Part shown: positions 34,443-44,528 of the stretch, piece by piece
Layout of the letters: every line of letters starts with the position of its first letter
Position numbering within the stretch: position 1 is the stretch's first letter
From: CAUZJF01 sp965248605
GTDB lineage: Bacteria > Chloroflexota > Dehalococcoidia > Lucifugimonadales > CAUZJF01
Assembly (NCBI GenBank): GCA_965248605.1
Contig: CBDFJV010000007.1
Coordinates: 3,131,666-3,195,665 of the forward strand
DNA: 64,000 nt
Reading direction: 5' to 3'
The notes under the pieces: generated by a model
The model's database searches: none
Told to the model about the DNA's origin: nothing
What the model saw: only the letters and a program-made list of their open reading frames with translations
Translations under genes and position numbers: made by a program

Positions 34443-35312
34443 TTGATAGTCACGTCTGAGATTGAGGCGCTGGTCGACCGGGCTCTTGCCGAAGACCTGT
34501 CGGCGGGAGACCCAACCACCGACGCTCTGGTCCCATCCGAGCTTGAGGGCAGGGCGGTTATCGTCGCGGACGAAGAGGGGGTCTTGGCAGGCGTCGAGAT
34601 CGCGCAAACCGCGTTCCTCCGCGTTGACCAATCACTCACTTTCACGGCCATGCTCCGGGACGGCGCGCCTCTCAGCCCTCACGACCCCGCCTCCGGTCGT
34701 GAGGGCGACGTAATCGGTGAGATCGAAGGTCCGGTGGCATCGATACTCACTGCAGAGCGGACCGCACTGAACTTCATGCGGCACCTGAGCGGCATCGCAA
34801 GCGAAACGGCCAGGTACGTGGAGGCGGTCGCGGGATTCACCGTTCGAATACTCGACACCCGAAAGACGACCCCGGGACTCCGGTCGCTGGAGAAATACGC
34901 CGTCCGCATGGGAGGCGGCCGCAACCACCGCTATAACCTCGGGGACGGGGTGCTGATCAAGGACAACCATATCGATGTGATGCGGCGAGCTGGGTTGGAC
35001 CTCGGGGACGCCGTGAAAAAGGCCAGGGCCGAGGCTCCGCACACGCTTACCATAGAAGTCGAAGTCGAGGACCTCGATCAAGTCCGGGAAGCCCTCGATG
35101 CAGGCGCAGACGCTCTTCTGCTGGACAACATGAGCCTTGAAGTCATGAGCCGGGCGGTCGAAATGGCCAGGGGAAAGGCTGTTCTCGAGGCTTCGGGTCG
35201 GATCAACCTGGCAAATGTCGAGGACGTCGCAGCGACCGGAGTCGATCTGATCTCGGTAGGCGCACTGACTCACTCATCCAGGGCTTTGGATATCAGCCTG
35301 GATCTCGTGTAG
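34443..35312 (+). CDS. nadC: Nicotinate-nucleotide diphosphorylase (quinolinate phosphoribosyltransferase)
   Basis: A 289-residue enzyme that converts quinolinate and PRPP to nicotinate mononucleotide. Motifs LNFMRHLSGIAS, DTRKTTPGLR, GGGRNHRYNL, IKDNH and DNMS are intact. TTG 34443 fits the family's N-terminus (IVTSEIEALV); the TTG at 34419 would overlap the aminotransferase by 17 bases. Completes nadA-nadC here. Confidence 0.94.
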   Translation: MIVTSEIEALVDRALAEDLSAGDPTTDALVPSELEGRAVIVADEEGVLAGVEIAQTAFLRVDQSLTFTAMLRDGAPLSPHDPASGREGDVIGEIEGPVASILTAERTALNFMRHLSGIASETARYVEAVAGFTVRILDTRKTTPGLRSLEKYAVRMGGGRNHRYNLGDGVLIKDNHIDVMRRAGLDLGDAVKKARAEAPHTLTIEVEVEDLDQVREALDAGADALLLDNMSLEVMSRAVEMARGKAVLEASGRINLANVEDVAATGVDLISVGALTHSSRALDISLDLV

Positions 35313-35328
35313 CTGCCGTCGAAACTGT

Positions 35329-35568
35329 TCACCTCTGACGATAAGCACTCAAGAATTCGTCGCGGCCGATCCCGGCCTGACTGCAGATCGCCCTAAGCGT
35401 CGCTTGTCTAATTCTTGGATGATTGGGCATGGTGAGAGGTGTGCGAGTCCCATCTGGGTTCTCGCGTTCCATTGCAATGTGCTCTCTCCGCCTGACGATG
35501 CGAAACCCTAGCAATTCAAGAGTTCGAACGACTCGACGCCTGGGAGCATCGGAAGGGAACCGCGTCAC
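35329..35568 (-). CDS. hicA: HicA-type toxin
   Basis: A 79-residue HicA-like (YcfA) mRNA interferase with the double-stranded-RNA-binding-like fold. The catalytic histidine is H30 in RRREHIAMER; the Gly-Phe turn near 21 and the C-terminal IGRDEFL fit the family. The start GTG shares a 4-base overlap (GTGA) with the hicB stop, so translation is coupled to the antitoxin. The order antitoxin-then-toxin is the reverse of classical hicAB. Convergent with nadC. Confidence 0.85.
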   Translation of the reverse strand: MTRFPSDAPRRRVVRTLELLGFRIVRRREHIAMERENPDGTRTPLTMPNHPRIRQATLRAICSQAGIGRDEFLSAYRQR

Positions 35569-35792
35569 GAGTCGGCGACGACGGCCTCCGCCACGAACGC
35601 CTCGACCACGGGCGATTCCACCTCGAGGACTTCGGAGCCGAACGTCTCGATGTGGAACTGAATGGCAGAGTTGACGTCGGACAGCGCTTCGGCGTAGGTG
35701 TCGCCCTGTCCAACCACCACGCCCTTCATGCCCAGGGGATACGCCACGTAGCCGTCCTCGTGTTTTTCGACGACGATTTTGAATTGCCTCAT
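35565..35792 (-). CDS. hicB: HicB-type antitoxin
   Basis: A 75-residue partial-RNase-H-fold HicB protein (FKIVVEKHEDGYVAYPLG ... GQGDTYAEALSDVNSAI). It lacks the C-terminal helix-turn-helix or ribbon-helix-helix found in longer HicB proteins, so it may not bind its own promoter. It precedes hicA with a 4-base overlap. The start ATG 35792 has AGGA upstream. Confidence 0.87.
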   Translation of the reverse strand: MRQFKIVVEKHEDGYVAYPLGMKGVVVGQGDTYAEALSDVNSAIQFHIETFGSEVLEVESPVVEAFVAEAVVADS

Positions 35793-35844
35793 TAGAACCT
35801 CCTGCCCGCTACCAAGCGTAACACGACGGTTCGGCACGCGTGTT

Positions 35845-36309
35845 TCATCGCCGGCGTGGGCGCTTGGTGTCGTCTGAGTCCAGCATGATGGTGACTGGTC
35901 CGTCGTTGAGGATGGACACCAGCATGTGGGCCTGAAACCGGCCGGTCTCGACCGGAAGGCCGGTCTCCCTGAAAAGCTCGACCGTGCGCCCGAACAGGTG
36001 CTCGGCCTGCTCCGGTGGGGCGGCGTCGACGAAACTGGGGCGACGGCCCTTTCGCGTGTCGCCGTAGAGGGTGAACTGGCTGACAATCAAAAGCTCGGCC
36101 CCTATGTCCAGGGCCGAGCGATGGAACTTGCCGTCTTCGTCGTTGAAGATGCGGAGGTTGGCAGTCTTGTTGACTATGTGGAGGGCTTGCTCGTCTCGGT
36201 CAGTACCCGAGAAACCTACCAGCACCACCAGGCCCGGTCCGATTGCGCCAACGACATCGGCTCCGACGGTGACTGAGGCCTCCGAAACCCGCTGGATCAG
36301 GGCTCGCAA
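35845..36309 (-). CDS. dtd: D-aminoacyl-tRNA deacylase
   Basis: A 154-residue DTD that hydrolyses D-amino acids mischarged on tRNA. The active-site motifs are SQFTLYG (77-83) and the cross-subunit Gly-cisPro as N-D-G-P-V-T (family NxGPVT) near 135-140. The length and start (MRALIQRVSEASV) are typical. It is 14 bases after fmdB. Confidence 0.95.
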   Translation of the reverse strand: MRALIQRVSEASVTVGADVVGAIGPGLVVLVGFSGTDRDEQALHIVNKTANLRIFNDEDGKFHRSALDIGAELLIVSQFTLYGDTRKGRRPSFVDAAPPEQAEHLFGRTVELFRETGLPVETGRFQAHMLVSILNDGPVTIMLDSDDTKRPRRR

Positions 36310-36323
36310 CTCAGCCGCCCTTC

Positions 36324-36644
36324 CTACTTCTTTGCGGCTGACTCCTTCTTCGGCTTCTCTTTGGAGTCGGACTTGCCGTTCTTGGAAGATTCAGCTTTAG
36401 GCTTTGACTCGGACTCGGACTCGCCCGAGTCCTTCGAATCGGAGGTCGAGCCTGTAGCGCCTCCACGCTTGCCGTAGTCGTTCACGTACCAGCCGCTTCC
36501 CTTGAAGACGACGGGCACCGAGTGGATGACCCGGCGGGCGGTGTTGTTACAGACGGGGCAGTCGGCCACAGGCTCAGAGGTGAAGCTTTGCTTGAGCTCG
36601 AACCTATGTTGGCACGTCTGGCACTCGTAGTCGTATCGTGGCAA
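36324..36644 (-). CDS. FmdB-family zinc-ribbon protein
   Basis: A 106-residue protein. The zinc ribbon C8-x2-C11 ... C29-x2-C32 (MPRYDYECQTCQHRFE) defines the FmdB-type putative regulatory family. Residues about 47-55 (KGSGWYVNDYG) are also conserved. The tail is a low-complexity run of Lys, Ser and Glu. TTG 36644 is set by GGAGG upstream and agrees with the family start MPxYDYxC. It lies between purL and dtd. Confidence 0.9.
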   Translation of the reverse strand: MPRYDYECQTCQHRFELKQSFTSEPVADCPVCNNTARRVIHSVPVVFKGSGWYVNDYGKRGGATGSTSDSKDSGESESESKPKAESSKNGKSDSKEKPKKESAAKK

Positions 36645-36650
36645 AAGAAG

Positions 36651-36655
36651 CCTCC
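36651..36655 (-). promoter_or_regulatory. Ribosome-binding site fixing the fmdB TTG start
   Basis: On the minus strand GGAGG precedes TTG 36644 by 6 bases. It decides for this short frame over the long upstream-open frame, which runs into purL. Confidence 0.7.
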
Positions 36656-36670
36656 GGCTCCAATCGTGAG

Positions 36671-36697
36671 CTAGCAGCCACCCGTCGTGGCTGCTAG
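36671..36697 (-). terminator. Hairpin between purL and fmdB
   Basis: A perfect 11-bp stem (CTAGCAGCCAC / GTGGCTGCTAG) with a 5-base loop. There is no T-tract on either side, so termination would be Rho-assisted or the structure may act in mRNA processing. Confidence 0.45.
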
Positions 36698-36790
36698 TGT
36701 CTACCTCAAATGTAGCTTCGACGCGATTCTGTGTCAAGTTGAGCAAGCCGGAGATCCGACTAGGATGGCGTCGAGATATAGGGGGCGCGC

Positions 36791-39012
<2,222 letters not shown>

Positions 39013-39016
<4 letters not shown>

Positions 39017-39693
39017 GAGATCAGCGACTGGAAGATGAAGCGGCCGTCTTCCCCGCCGACGACCGACTCGCAGCACCGCTCCGGGTGCGGCATCATTCCA
39101 AGCACGTTGCCGTTGGCGTTGGAGATGCCGGCGATGTTTCGTAGCGACCCGTTGGGGTTCGCTTCATCAATGACGTTGCCAGTGTCGTCGGAGTATCGGA
39201 AGATCACCCGCCCCGCGCTTTCAAGCTCATCCAGGGTCCCGCGATCGGCGAAGTAGTTGCCCTCGCCGTGGGAGATCGGTATTCGCAGGACCTGGCCGAG
39301 GGTGGTCCTAGTAGTGAACGGCGAGGATGTGCTCTCGACTCGCAATTCGGTCCACTGGCATCGGAACTGTAGGCTGTCGTTGCGCCTCAGGACGCCGGGC
39401 AGCAGGCCGGCCTCGCAGAGGACTTGGAAGCCGTTGCAGATGCCCATTACGAGCTTGCCCTGCTCGGCAAAGTCCTCGACGGCGCGCATCACAGGGGAGA
39501 ACCTGGCGATGGCTCCAGCTCGCAGGTAGTCACCGTAAGAGAATCCGCCGGGCAGGATGACGCAGTCGAAGCCCGATAGGTCGGTCTGCGTATGCCAGAC
39601 GTACTCGACAGGCTGTTCAAATACGTCGTTCAGAACGTGGTAGCAGTCTGTATCGCTCCAGGTCCCGGGGAAAACGACAACGCCGAATCTCAT
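39013..39693 (-). CDS. purQ: FGAM synthase glutaminase subunit
   Basis: A 226-residue class I glutamine amidotransferase that supplies ammonia to PurL. The nucleophile is C86 (MGICNGFQ), the oxyanion-side PGGFSYGD is at 48-55, and the catalytic His is in MMPHPERC near 203. It overlaps purL by 4 bases and follows yqeY by 21. Confidence 0.96.
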
Positions 39694-39714
39694 GCTAGGC
39701 AGTCCCGGCCGTGA

Positions 39715-40179
39715 TCAAGCCGGGTCGGTGCCTAGGTCTTTCAGGAGTTGCGTAACAGCGCTACTGACCTGTCTACCCTGGGCCCTGCCCTTAACCTGAG
39801 GCATAACCTTGCCCATGACCTTACCCATGTCCTGGGGACCTGCCGCGCCGAGCTCAGCGATCGTTTCGCGGACGACCGCCTCGATCTCGTCCGCGGTCAT
39901 CTGCTCGGGCAGATACTCCAGGATTATCTCGAGCTCCCCTTGCTCCTTGTCGACCAGGTCCTGGCGGCCGCCTTTTTCGAAAGCCTCGATACTGTCCCGC
40001 CGCTGTTGGGCCTGGCGGCTCAGCACCTCGAAGATCGCCTCTTCGTCAAGCTCGGTCTGGCGTGCGATCTCCTGGTTGTGTATATCAGAGCGAAGGAAAC
40101 GAATGACGTCGCGCGCCGCGAGGTCGCCACTGCGCATCGCCTGCTTGAGGTCGTCGTTCAATCTCTCTCGAATTGACAT
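39715..40179 (-). CDS. GatB/YqeY domain protein
   Basis: A 154-residue helical protein homologous to the C-terminal tRNA-binding part of GatB. It begins MSIRERLNDDLKQAMRSGD, with the RFLRSDIHNQEI and EYLPEQMTADEIE segments, GKVMGKVMPQVKGRAQG near the end. These stand-alone proteins are widespread and of unclear function. First gene of the yqeY-purQ-purL unit. Confidence 0.9.
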   Translation of the reverse strand: MSIRERLNDDLKQAMRSGDLAARDVIRFLRSDIHNQEIARQTELDEEAIFEVLSRQAQQRRDSIEAFEKGGRQDLVDKEQGELEIILEYLPEQMTADEIEAVVRETIAELGAAGPQDMGKVMGKVMPQVKGRAQGRQVSSAVTQLLKDLGTDPA

Positions 40180-40301
40180 TTGACTATCGCCGTATTCAGA
40201 CCAATTGGTCCGGACGGAGTATAGGAGCGGGCTTTGGGGGTGTCAACCAAAACGCTGCGCCTAGTGCTAGATGGTCAATGATTATGTCAGTGGTTAACTG
40301 T

Positions 40302-40409
40302 TCAATGAAATGCGGTGTCAGACACCGAGGGCGACGAGACCAGGTACGGTAGGACCGCGCGCTGCTTCTTGGACAGTTCGTTCGATTCCGACTGGGGGTT
40401 GTTTTCCAT
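40302..40409 (-). pseudogene. Truncated helix-turn-helix protein remnant (35 aa)
   Basis: A minus-strand ATG (40409) with GGGAGG upstream reads 35 codons: N-terminal MENNPQSESNELSKKQRAVL followed by PYLVSSPSVSDTA and an early stop. The LSKKQRAVLPYLVSS part resembles the first helix of small DNA-binding proteins of the terminase-small-subunit / transposon type, where the recognition helix should follow. Here the frame stops instead, so the gene is probably cut short. Confidence 0.4.
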
Positions 40410-40804
40410 TCGTGCAAGTCCTCCCTGGGGAGGTGGTGCGTTGAGGAATAAGTGGGGTGCAAAAAATTACTCTGTCGCAAACCGTCGCAAACTGATGTAT
40501 TCATATCTGAGGGTTGCAACACCTGGGCGGGGGAATGCAACAGGTCGGGGGCTGGGTACAGGGTACGGGGTGCAGGGTGCGGGGTACGGGTAGTCGATTT
40601 CGGGGGTTGTTTTGTGCGTTGTCGCTCTCCTCGTGCTGTGTCGGTGGGCCAGAAAAACAAAAGGGACGGCCCTGTAGGGTCAGTCCCTCGAAAGATAGCG
40701 TAGCACAAATGTCCTAGTACGTCAAATTACCAAAACGCTAGGTAGTATCCTAGTTTGAAAGGTCAACGAGGTCTAGGGTTGGCAGCTTACTGGCGACCAA
40801 GCGG
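40410..40804. other. Intergenic stretch with low-complexity repeats
   Basis: There are two adjacent GTCGCAAAC copies near 40476-40494, a CCTCCC/GGGAGG hairpin near 40420-40436 and a run of GGGTACGG-like units at 40554-40590. No gene is supported; the long minus-strand frame over this region has no family resemblance. Confidence 0.5.
40554..40590. repeat. GGGTACGG-type short repeat run
   Basis: Tandem degenerate units (GGGTACA, GGGTACGG, GGTGCA, GGGTGCGG, GGTACGGG). A related run stands at 44482-44519 between gltX and rluD. Confidence 0.55.
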
Positions 40805-41407
40805 TTAGGTGGAGCTGAGCCATTCATTCAGAGCCCGGTCGTCGGTGTACTGGTAGGCGGTTCCCCCAAGCTCCCGGAAGCGCACGACCAACTGAGACGA
40901 ATCTTCGATCACGAGGCTGGTTGAGTAACCGTAACCTTCGCCCAGCATGTCGAAGGCGATAGGCCAGAGCTCACCCTTGTCGCCGGTGCCGTAGTCGCAC
41001 GAGTTGACGATCGCGTCGAACACCTCGTCCAGGCCGAGGGTTGGAACGACAACCTCGTTGAACACGTCGAAGTTGCTCGTCACCAGGGCCGTCTTGCGGC
41101 CGAGTTGTGCCTGCTGCTGCGCGAAGTCCCATACAGCCTCATTGAGGGTGATCTGAGCGCAGCCTTCGTAGAGGGCAGCGAAGATGAAGTCCGGTGAGAG
41201 GCCGGTCTTGGGCGACAAGTAATCAGCAATGTCCCGGGACGAAAGGAGCCCAGTGCCCCAGCCATGCCTGATGTGCTGAGCCTCCTGACCCGTCATCAAG
41301 TCGTCCACGTGCTTGAGAGCCCGAGGTCCAAGCAGCTTGAAGTATGGGTCAGACGAGAGGGTACCCGCAAAATCGAAGACAACGCAGTTGATCGAGCGAA
41401 AGTCCAA
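40805..41407 (-). CDS. HAD-superfamily hydrolase with altered motif I
   Basis: A 200-residue Rossmannoid HAD protein. Motif I is D12-F-A14-G-T (FDFAGTL), where phosphatases have D-x-D-G-T; the second Asp (general acid) is Ala, as in phosphonoacetaldehyde hydrolases. Motif II is TSN near 109-111 and motif IV is IEDSS near 175-179. A cap domain lies between about 25 and 85. It may be a phosphonatase-type or other non-phosphatase member. It is isolated; no operon partner is visible. Confidence 0.8.
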   Translation of the reverse strand: MDFRSINCVVFDFAGTLSSDPYFKLLGPRALKHVDDLMTGQEAQHIRHGWGTGLLSSRDIADYLSPKTGLSPDFIFAALYEGCAQITLNEAVWDFAQQQAQLGRKTALVTSNFDVFNEVVVPTLGLDEVFDAIVNSCDYGTGDKGELWPIAFDMLGEGYGYSTSLVIEDSSQLVVRFRELGGTAYQYTDDRALNEWLSST

Positions 41408-41485
41408 TGTGGTTCAATATCTGCGAAACGACAGACGGTTGAATCCCTCGGCTATGCGATAAAACGTACCTATCATTCGACGCCC

Positions 41486-41686
41486 CTATCCGGAACCGCG
41501 CTGTTCCTGAACGATAGCTGCCCGCACCGCCGCCTCCGGGGAATCGACTGGCCCTTCATGTAGCACAGCCACGTAACGTCGCTTCTTTGGGCCATCCACC
41601 GCGTGAGACCAAGCATAACACCGCGTCGCCGTAGGGTGTCCCCGCAAGTCAAAGACCTCCACAGTGCCGTCCCATACGATCTTCGC
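41486..41686 (-). pseudogene. Small-gene remnant cut at its 5' end beside the 136-bp repeat
   Basis: A minus-strand frame from 41686 to TAG 41488-41486 gives 66 residues of protein-like sequence (VWDGTVEVFDLRGHPTATRC, then AWSHAVDG, VAVLHEGPVDSPEAAVRAAI). It has no start codon: an in-frame TAG lies immediately upstream and the 136-bp repeat begins 8 bases away. The W-x-G-x-V-E-V-F-D-L-x-G-H-P-x-A pattern looks like a small conserved bacterial family, so this is a gene that lost its N-terminus near the repeat. Confidence 0.55.
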
Positions 41687-41694
41687 CTACTGCA

Positions 41695-41830
41695 ACCTAG
41701 TGGTCCAACATCCTAGTATTGAAGGGTTCTGAGGTTACGGCTTGGTAGGGGCGGGTTTGAAACCCGCCCTGTCGTCGTAGCACGCCAATCTCGGCTACCC
41801 CTCATTTCAAAGATTTCGGTCTACTAGTCC
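41695..41830. repeat. 136-bp repeat, copy 2
   Basis: Identical to 25564-25699. On one side it abuts the truncated small gene, on the other a frame reading VRKVNEVAQRPEIV ending in a stop formed by the repeat's own ACTAG. No clear terminal inverted repeats or target duplication can be shown. Confidence 0.9.
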
Positions 41831-41964
41831 GTAGTCACCGGAGCCTCCACGGGGCAATCCCTGCGATGGTCACGGGACTCCAAGACGATTTCTGGTCTCT
41901 GCGCGACCTCGTTGACCTTTCGAACTAGGACACTACCAAACGCTACGCCCTGGGTGCGGACTCG

Positions 41965-42963
41965 TCACTTTATCGCCACCAGGCCGAACGTATACTTCTC
42001 CTCGGAGGCGATAGTGAACAGCTCCTTGGCTATCTCGATACGCCTGGTGTCACCTCGGGGGTGCTCGAGACCCTCCTGCCAGAGATCTTGCATCCGTTTG
42101 AGCGCCCCCGTGGAATCTGCCGGGTATGTATCTTCAGGCGCTGGTGGCTGGTATGCCGGGTCGGGTCCTGAAGGAGCCATGCCCTCGAGCCCTCCCGTCT
42201 CCAGGAAACGGCCGATCTCAGGCGCGAAATGTGTCGACCCCGAAATCGGCACCAGACGGAACCAGGACGTCTTCCACGGTTCGGGCTGGTAAGGCGTCGA
42301 ATGGATGCCGATATACTGCTTGTTCTCCTTCATCTTCTGGAAGGTATCCGGCCCTTCGGTCCAGTCGAGGCCGATACCGATCTCGCGCCAGTGGGTTTTG
42401 ATCAGGTCCGCGATCGTGTTGTAGCTGCGGCCGACCACGTCGGCCCGGAGGCTGGCCACTCCAAAGCCGCCGCCGACCTTCCACCGCAGGGTGAGCGCCC
42501 CGGCGCCGTCGGCCCGGTCTCTCAGACCATCGCCGTCTGAGTCCACGAGTCCGATCTCGTCGAGTATTTCGTTCGCTCGCTCGACATCTCGGACGGCGTC
42601 CAGCGTCGCCCACTCGGAGCCCGGGTGGTACTGGGAGCGGGGTACGGTAAGCCAGTTGCCTGGAGTTCCCGTACCCTGGTAGACGATCTGATTGATGGCC
42701 TGCCGGTCTATCGCCAGCGAAAGGGCGACCCGGAACTCTTTCGTGCGAAGCCACCTTCCGATCTCGGGGTCGGCGTTGTACTCCTGACTGAGGACCAGGA
42801 AAGTCGGCTGGTCGTAGCCTGTTGCTGAAGTGAATCCTTGCGTATCGGGAGCCGCGCCGCCAGACGAACCGGGCGAACCCGACGAACAGGATAGCGCGGC
42901 TGCGAGGAACGCTGCAGCCAGGCCGAACCCAGCGATGGTCACCAGAGGGCGGCCGCGCTTCAT
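41965..42963 (-). pseudogene. Internally deleted ABC transporter substrate-binding lipoprotein (family 5)
   Basis: The 332-residue frame starts with a lipoprotein signal (lipobox AALSC, C26) and then passes, near residue 45, straight into sequence typical of the second half of peptide/nickel-type binding proteins (LRTKEFRVALSLAIDRQAIN). About 250 residues that normally form the first lobe are missing, and the C-terminus stops after FGLVAIK, earlier than usual. The ATG overlaps the gltX stop by 4 bases. A working ligand-binding site is unlikely. Confidence 0.7.
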
Positions 42964-44435
42964 CCTCTGCCGTCGTTTGCGAGACGCTTCGAAGCGTCCG
43001 CTATGGCGGCGAGAGACCGCTGGCGGCCAAGTATCTCGATGGTCTGGAACAGAGGCGGCGCGACTTTGAGGCCCGTCGTCGCGATCCTCAGTGTTCCCAG
43101 TAGCTGACGGGTCTTGAGGCCCAGCTCTTCAGCGAGGGGTCTGAGGGCGCCCTCGATGGACTCCGAGTCGAATGCAGTCAACGCTTCAAGCGCGGCCGAA
43201 GATTCCCGCAGCGCCTTCGCGGTGCTTTCCTCGTCCATCCCTTTCTGAGTCAGCTCGTTGGTGTCGTAATCGAGGGCGTCCGTGAAGAAAAAAGCAATCA
43301 GGGGCGCTGCGTCCTTCAGCGTCTTCAGCCGTTCATGAATGAGGGGCACGATCCGCAGGACCATCTCTCGCGATAGTGTCTTGGGAATACCGTCGGCCGA
43401 GTAGAGCCGCCAGTAACTTAGCAACGCGTCGGCAAGCTGGTCGGGGGACATGGCCCTCAGGTATTGGCCGTTCATCGAGTTGAGTTTGTCGAGATTGAAG
43501 ACGGCGCCGGACTTGTTCACCCTCTCGAGAGAGAAGCTCTCGATTAGCTGTTGTTTGGACAGGACCTCGGTCTTGTCGTCGAGTGACCACCCCAGGAGCG
43601 CGAGGAAGTTCACCATCGCGTCGGGGATGAAGCCCATTTCGCGATACTCGAGCACAGAGGTCGCGCCGTGGCGCTTGCTCAGTTTGGACTTGTCGGGGGC
43701 GAGTATGATCGGCAGGTGCGCCAGCTCCGGCGGCTGCCAGCCTAACGCCTGGTATAGCTGCAGGTGCCGTGGCGTGCTAGGGAGCCACTCCTCGGCTCGG
43801 AGCACATGGCTGATTTCCATGGCGTGATCGTCGACGACACTTGCGAGGTGGTACGTGGGGAAGCCGTCGCTCTTGAGTATCACGAAGTCGTCGACCAGCC
43901 GGTTTTCGAAGGTGACCTCGCCACGAATAACGTCGACGGCCGTCGTCTCGCCATCAGACGGCATTCGGAACCGGACAACGGACAGGTCCCCGCTGCTTTC
44001 CCGTTCCTTGCGCTGTTCGACGGTGAGGTTCTGGCAGTGACCGTCGTATCCTACTTGTTGTCGCGTCTGACTTTGCTCGCGCCGCAGCGTGTCCAAACGC
44101 TCGGGAGTACAGTAGCAGCGGTAGGCGGTCTCGGTGTCCAGTAGCCGTTCGGCGGTGGTCTGGTAGAGGTCGAGCCGTTGGGACTGGACATATGGGCCAA
44201 AGTCGCCGCCGACATCGGGCCCCTCGTCCCAGTCGATTCCCAGCCACTTGAGCGCCTCGAACTGGCCCTCGACGGCGCCCTCGACTATTCGTGACTGGTC
44301 GGTGTCCTCGATGCGTATGATGAAGTCGCCATCGTGGCGCCGAGCGAATAGCCAAATGAATATGGCCGTACGGATGTTGCCGACATGAGGTTCGCCCGTC
44401 GGACTGGGGGCATATCTAACTCGAACTTGCGTCAT
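42960..44435 (-). CDS. gltX: Glutamyl-tRNA synthetase
   Basis: A 491-residue class I aminoacyl-tRNA synthetase. The HIGH-type motif is in YAPSPTGEPHVGN near the N-terminus and the KMSKS-type loop is KLSKRHG near 250. Zinc-site cysteines CYC near 107 are partly present. Length and start (MTQVRVRYAPSPTG) are typical. With no gatCAB or glnS seen here it could be discriminating or not. Its stop overlaps the deleted binding-protein gene (ATGA). Confidence 0.96.
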   Translation of the reverse strand: MTQVRVRYAPSPTGEPHVGNIRTAIFIWLFARRHDGDFIIRIEDTDQSRIVEGAVEGQFEALKWLGIDWDEGPDVGGDFGPYVQSQRLDLYQTTAERLLDTETAYRCYCTPERLDTLRREQSQTRQQVGYDGHCQNLTVEQRKERESSGDLSVVRFRMPSDGETTAVDVIRGEVTFENRLVDDFVILKSDGFPTYHLASVVDDHAMEISHVLRAEEWLPSTPRHLQLYQALGWQPPELAHLPIILAPDKSKLSKRHGATSVLEYREMGFIPDAMVNFLALLGWSLDDKTEVLSKQQLIESFSLERVNKSGAVFNLDKLNSMNGQYLRAMSPDQLADALLSYWRLYSADGIPKTLSREMVLRIVPLIHERLKTLKDAAPLIAFFFTDALDYDTNELTQKGMDEESTAKALRESSAALEALTAFDSESIEGALRPLAEELGLKTRQLLGTLRIATTGLKVAPPLFQTIEILGRQRSLAAIADASKRLANDGRG

Positions 44436-44481
44436 GTCTCAAAAACGCCTTTCGGATCGCATTCTAGCAGACGGGGTGGGA

Positions 44482-44519
44482 GGGGTACGGGGTACGGGGT
44501 AAGAGGCTACTGGGTACGG
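44482..44519. repeat. GGGTACGG-type repeat run, second locus
   Basis: GGGGTACGGGGTACGGGGTA with a degenerate TGGGTACGG continuation lies in the 93-base gap between rluD and gltX. It resembles the run at 40554-40590. Confidence 0.55.
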
Positions 44520-44528
44520 CGGGAATGC

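Noticed and set aside
40196..40708. 170-codon minus-strand frame
   Set aside because: Covers low-complexity repeats (TPHPAPRTLYPAPD), so it is a repeat artefact.
40716..40800. Possible third copy of the 136-bp repeat
   Set aside because: Only short matches such as TCCTAGT are shared; the rest does not align.
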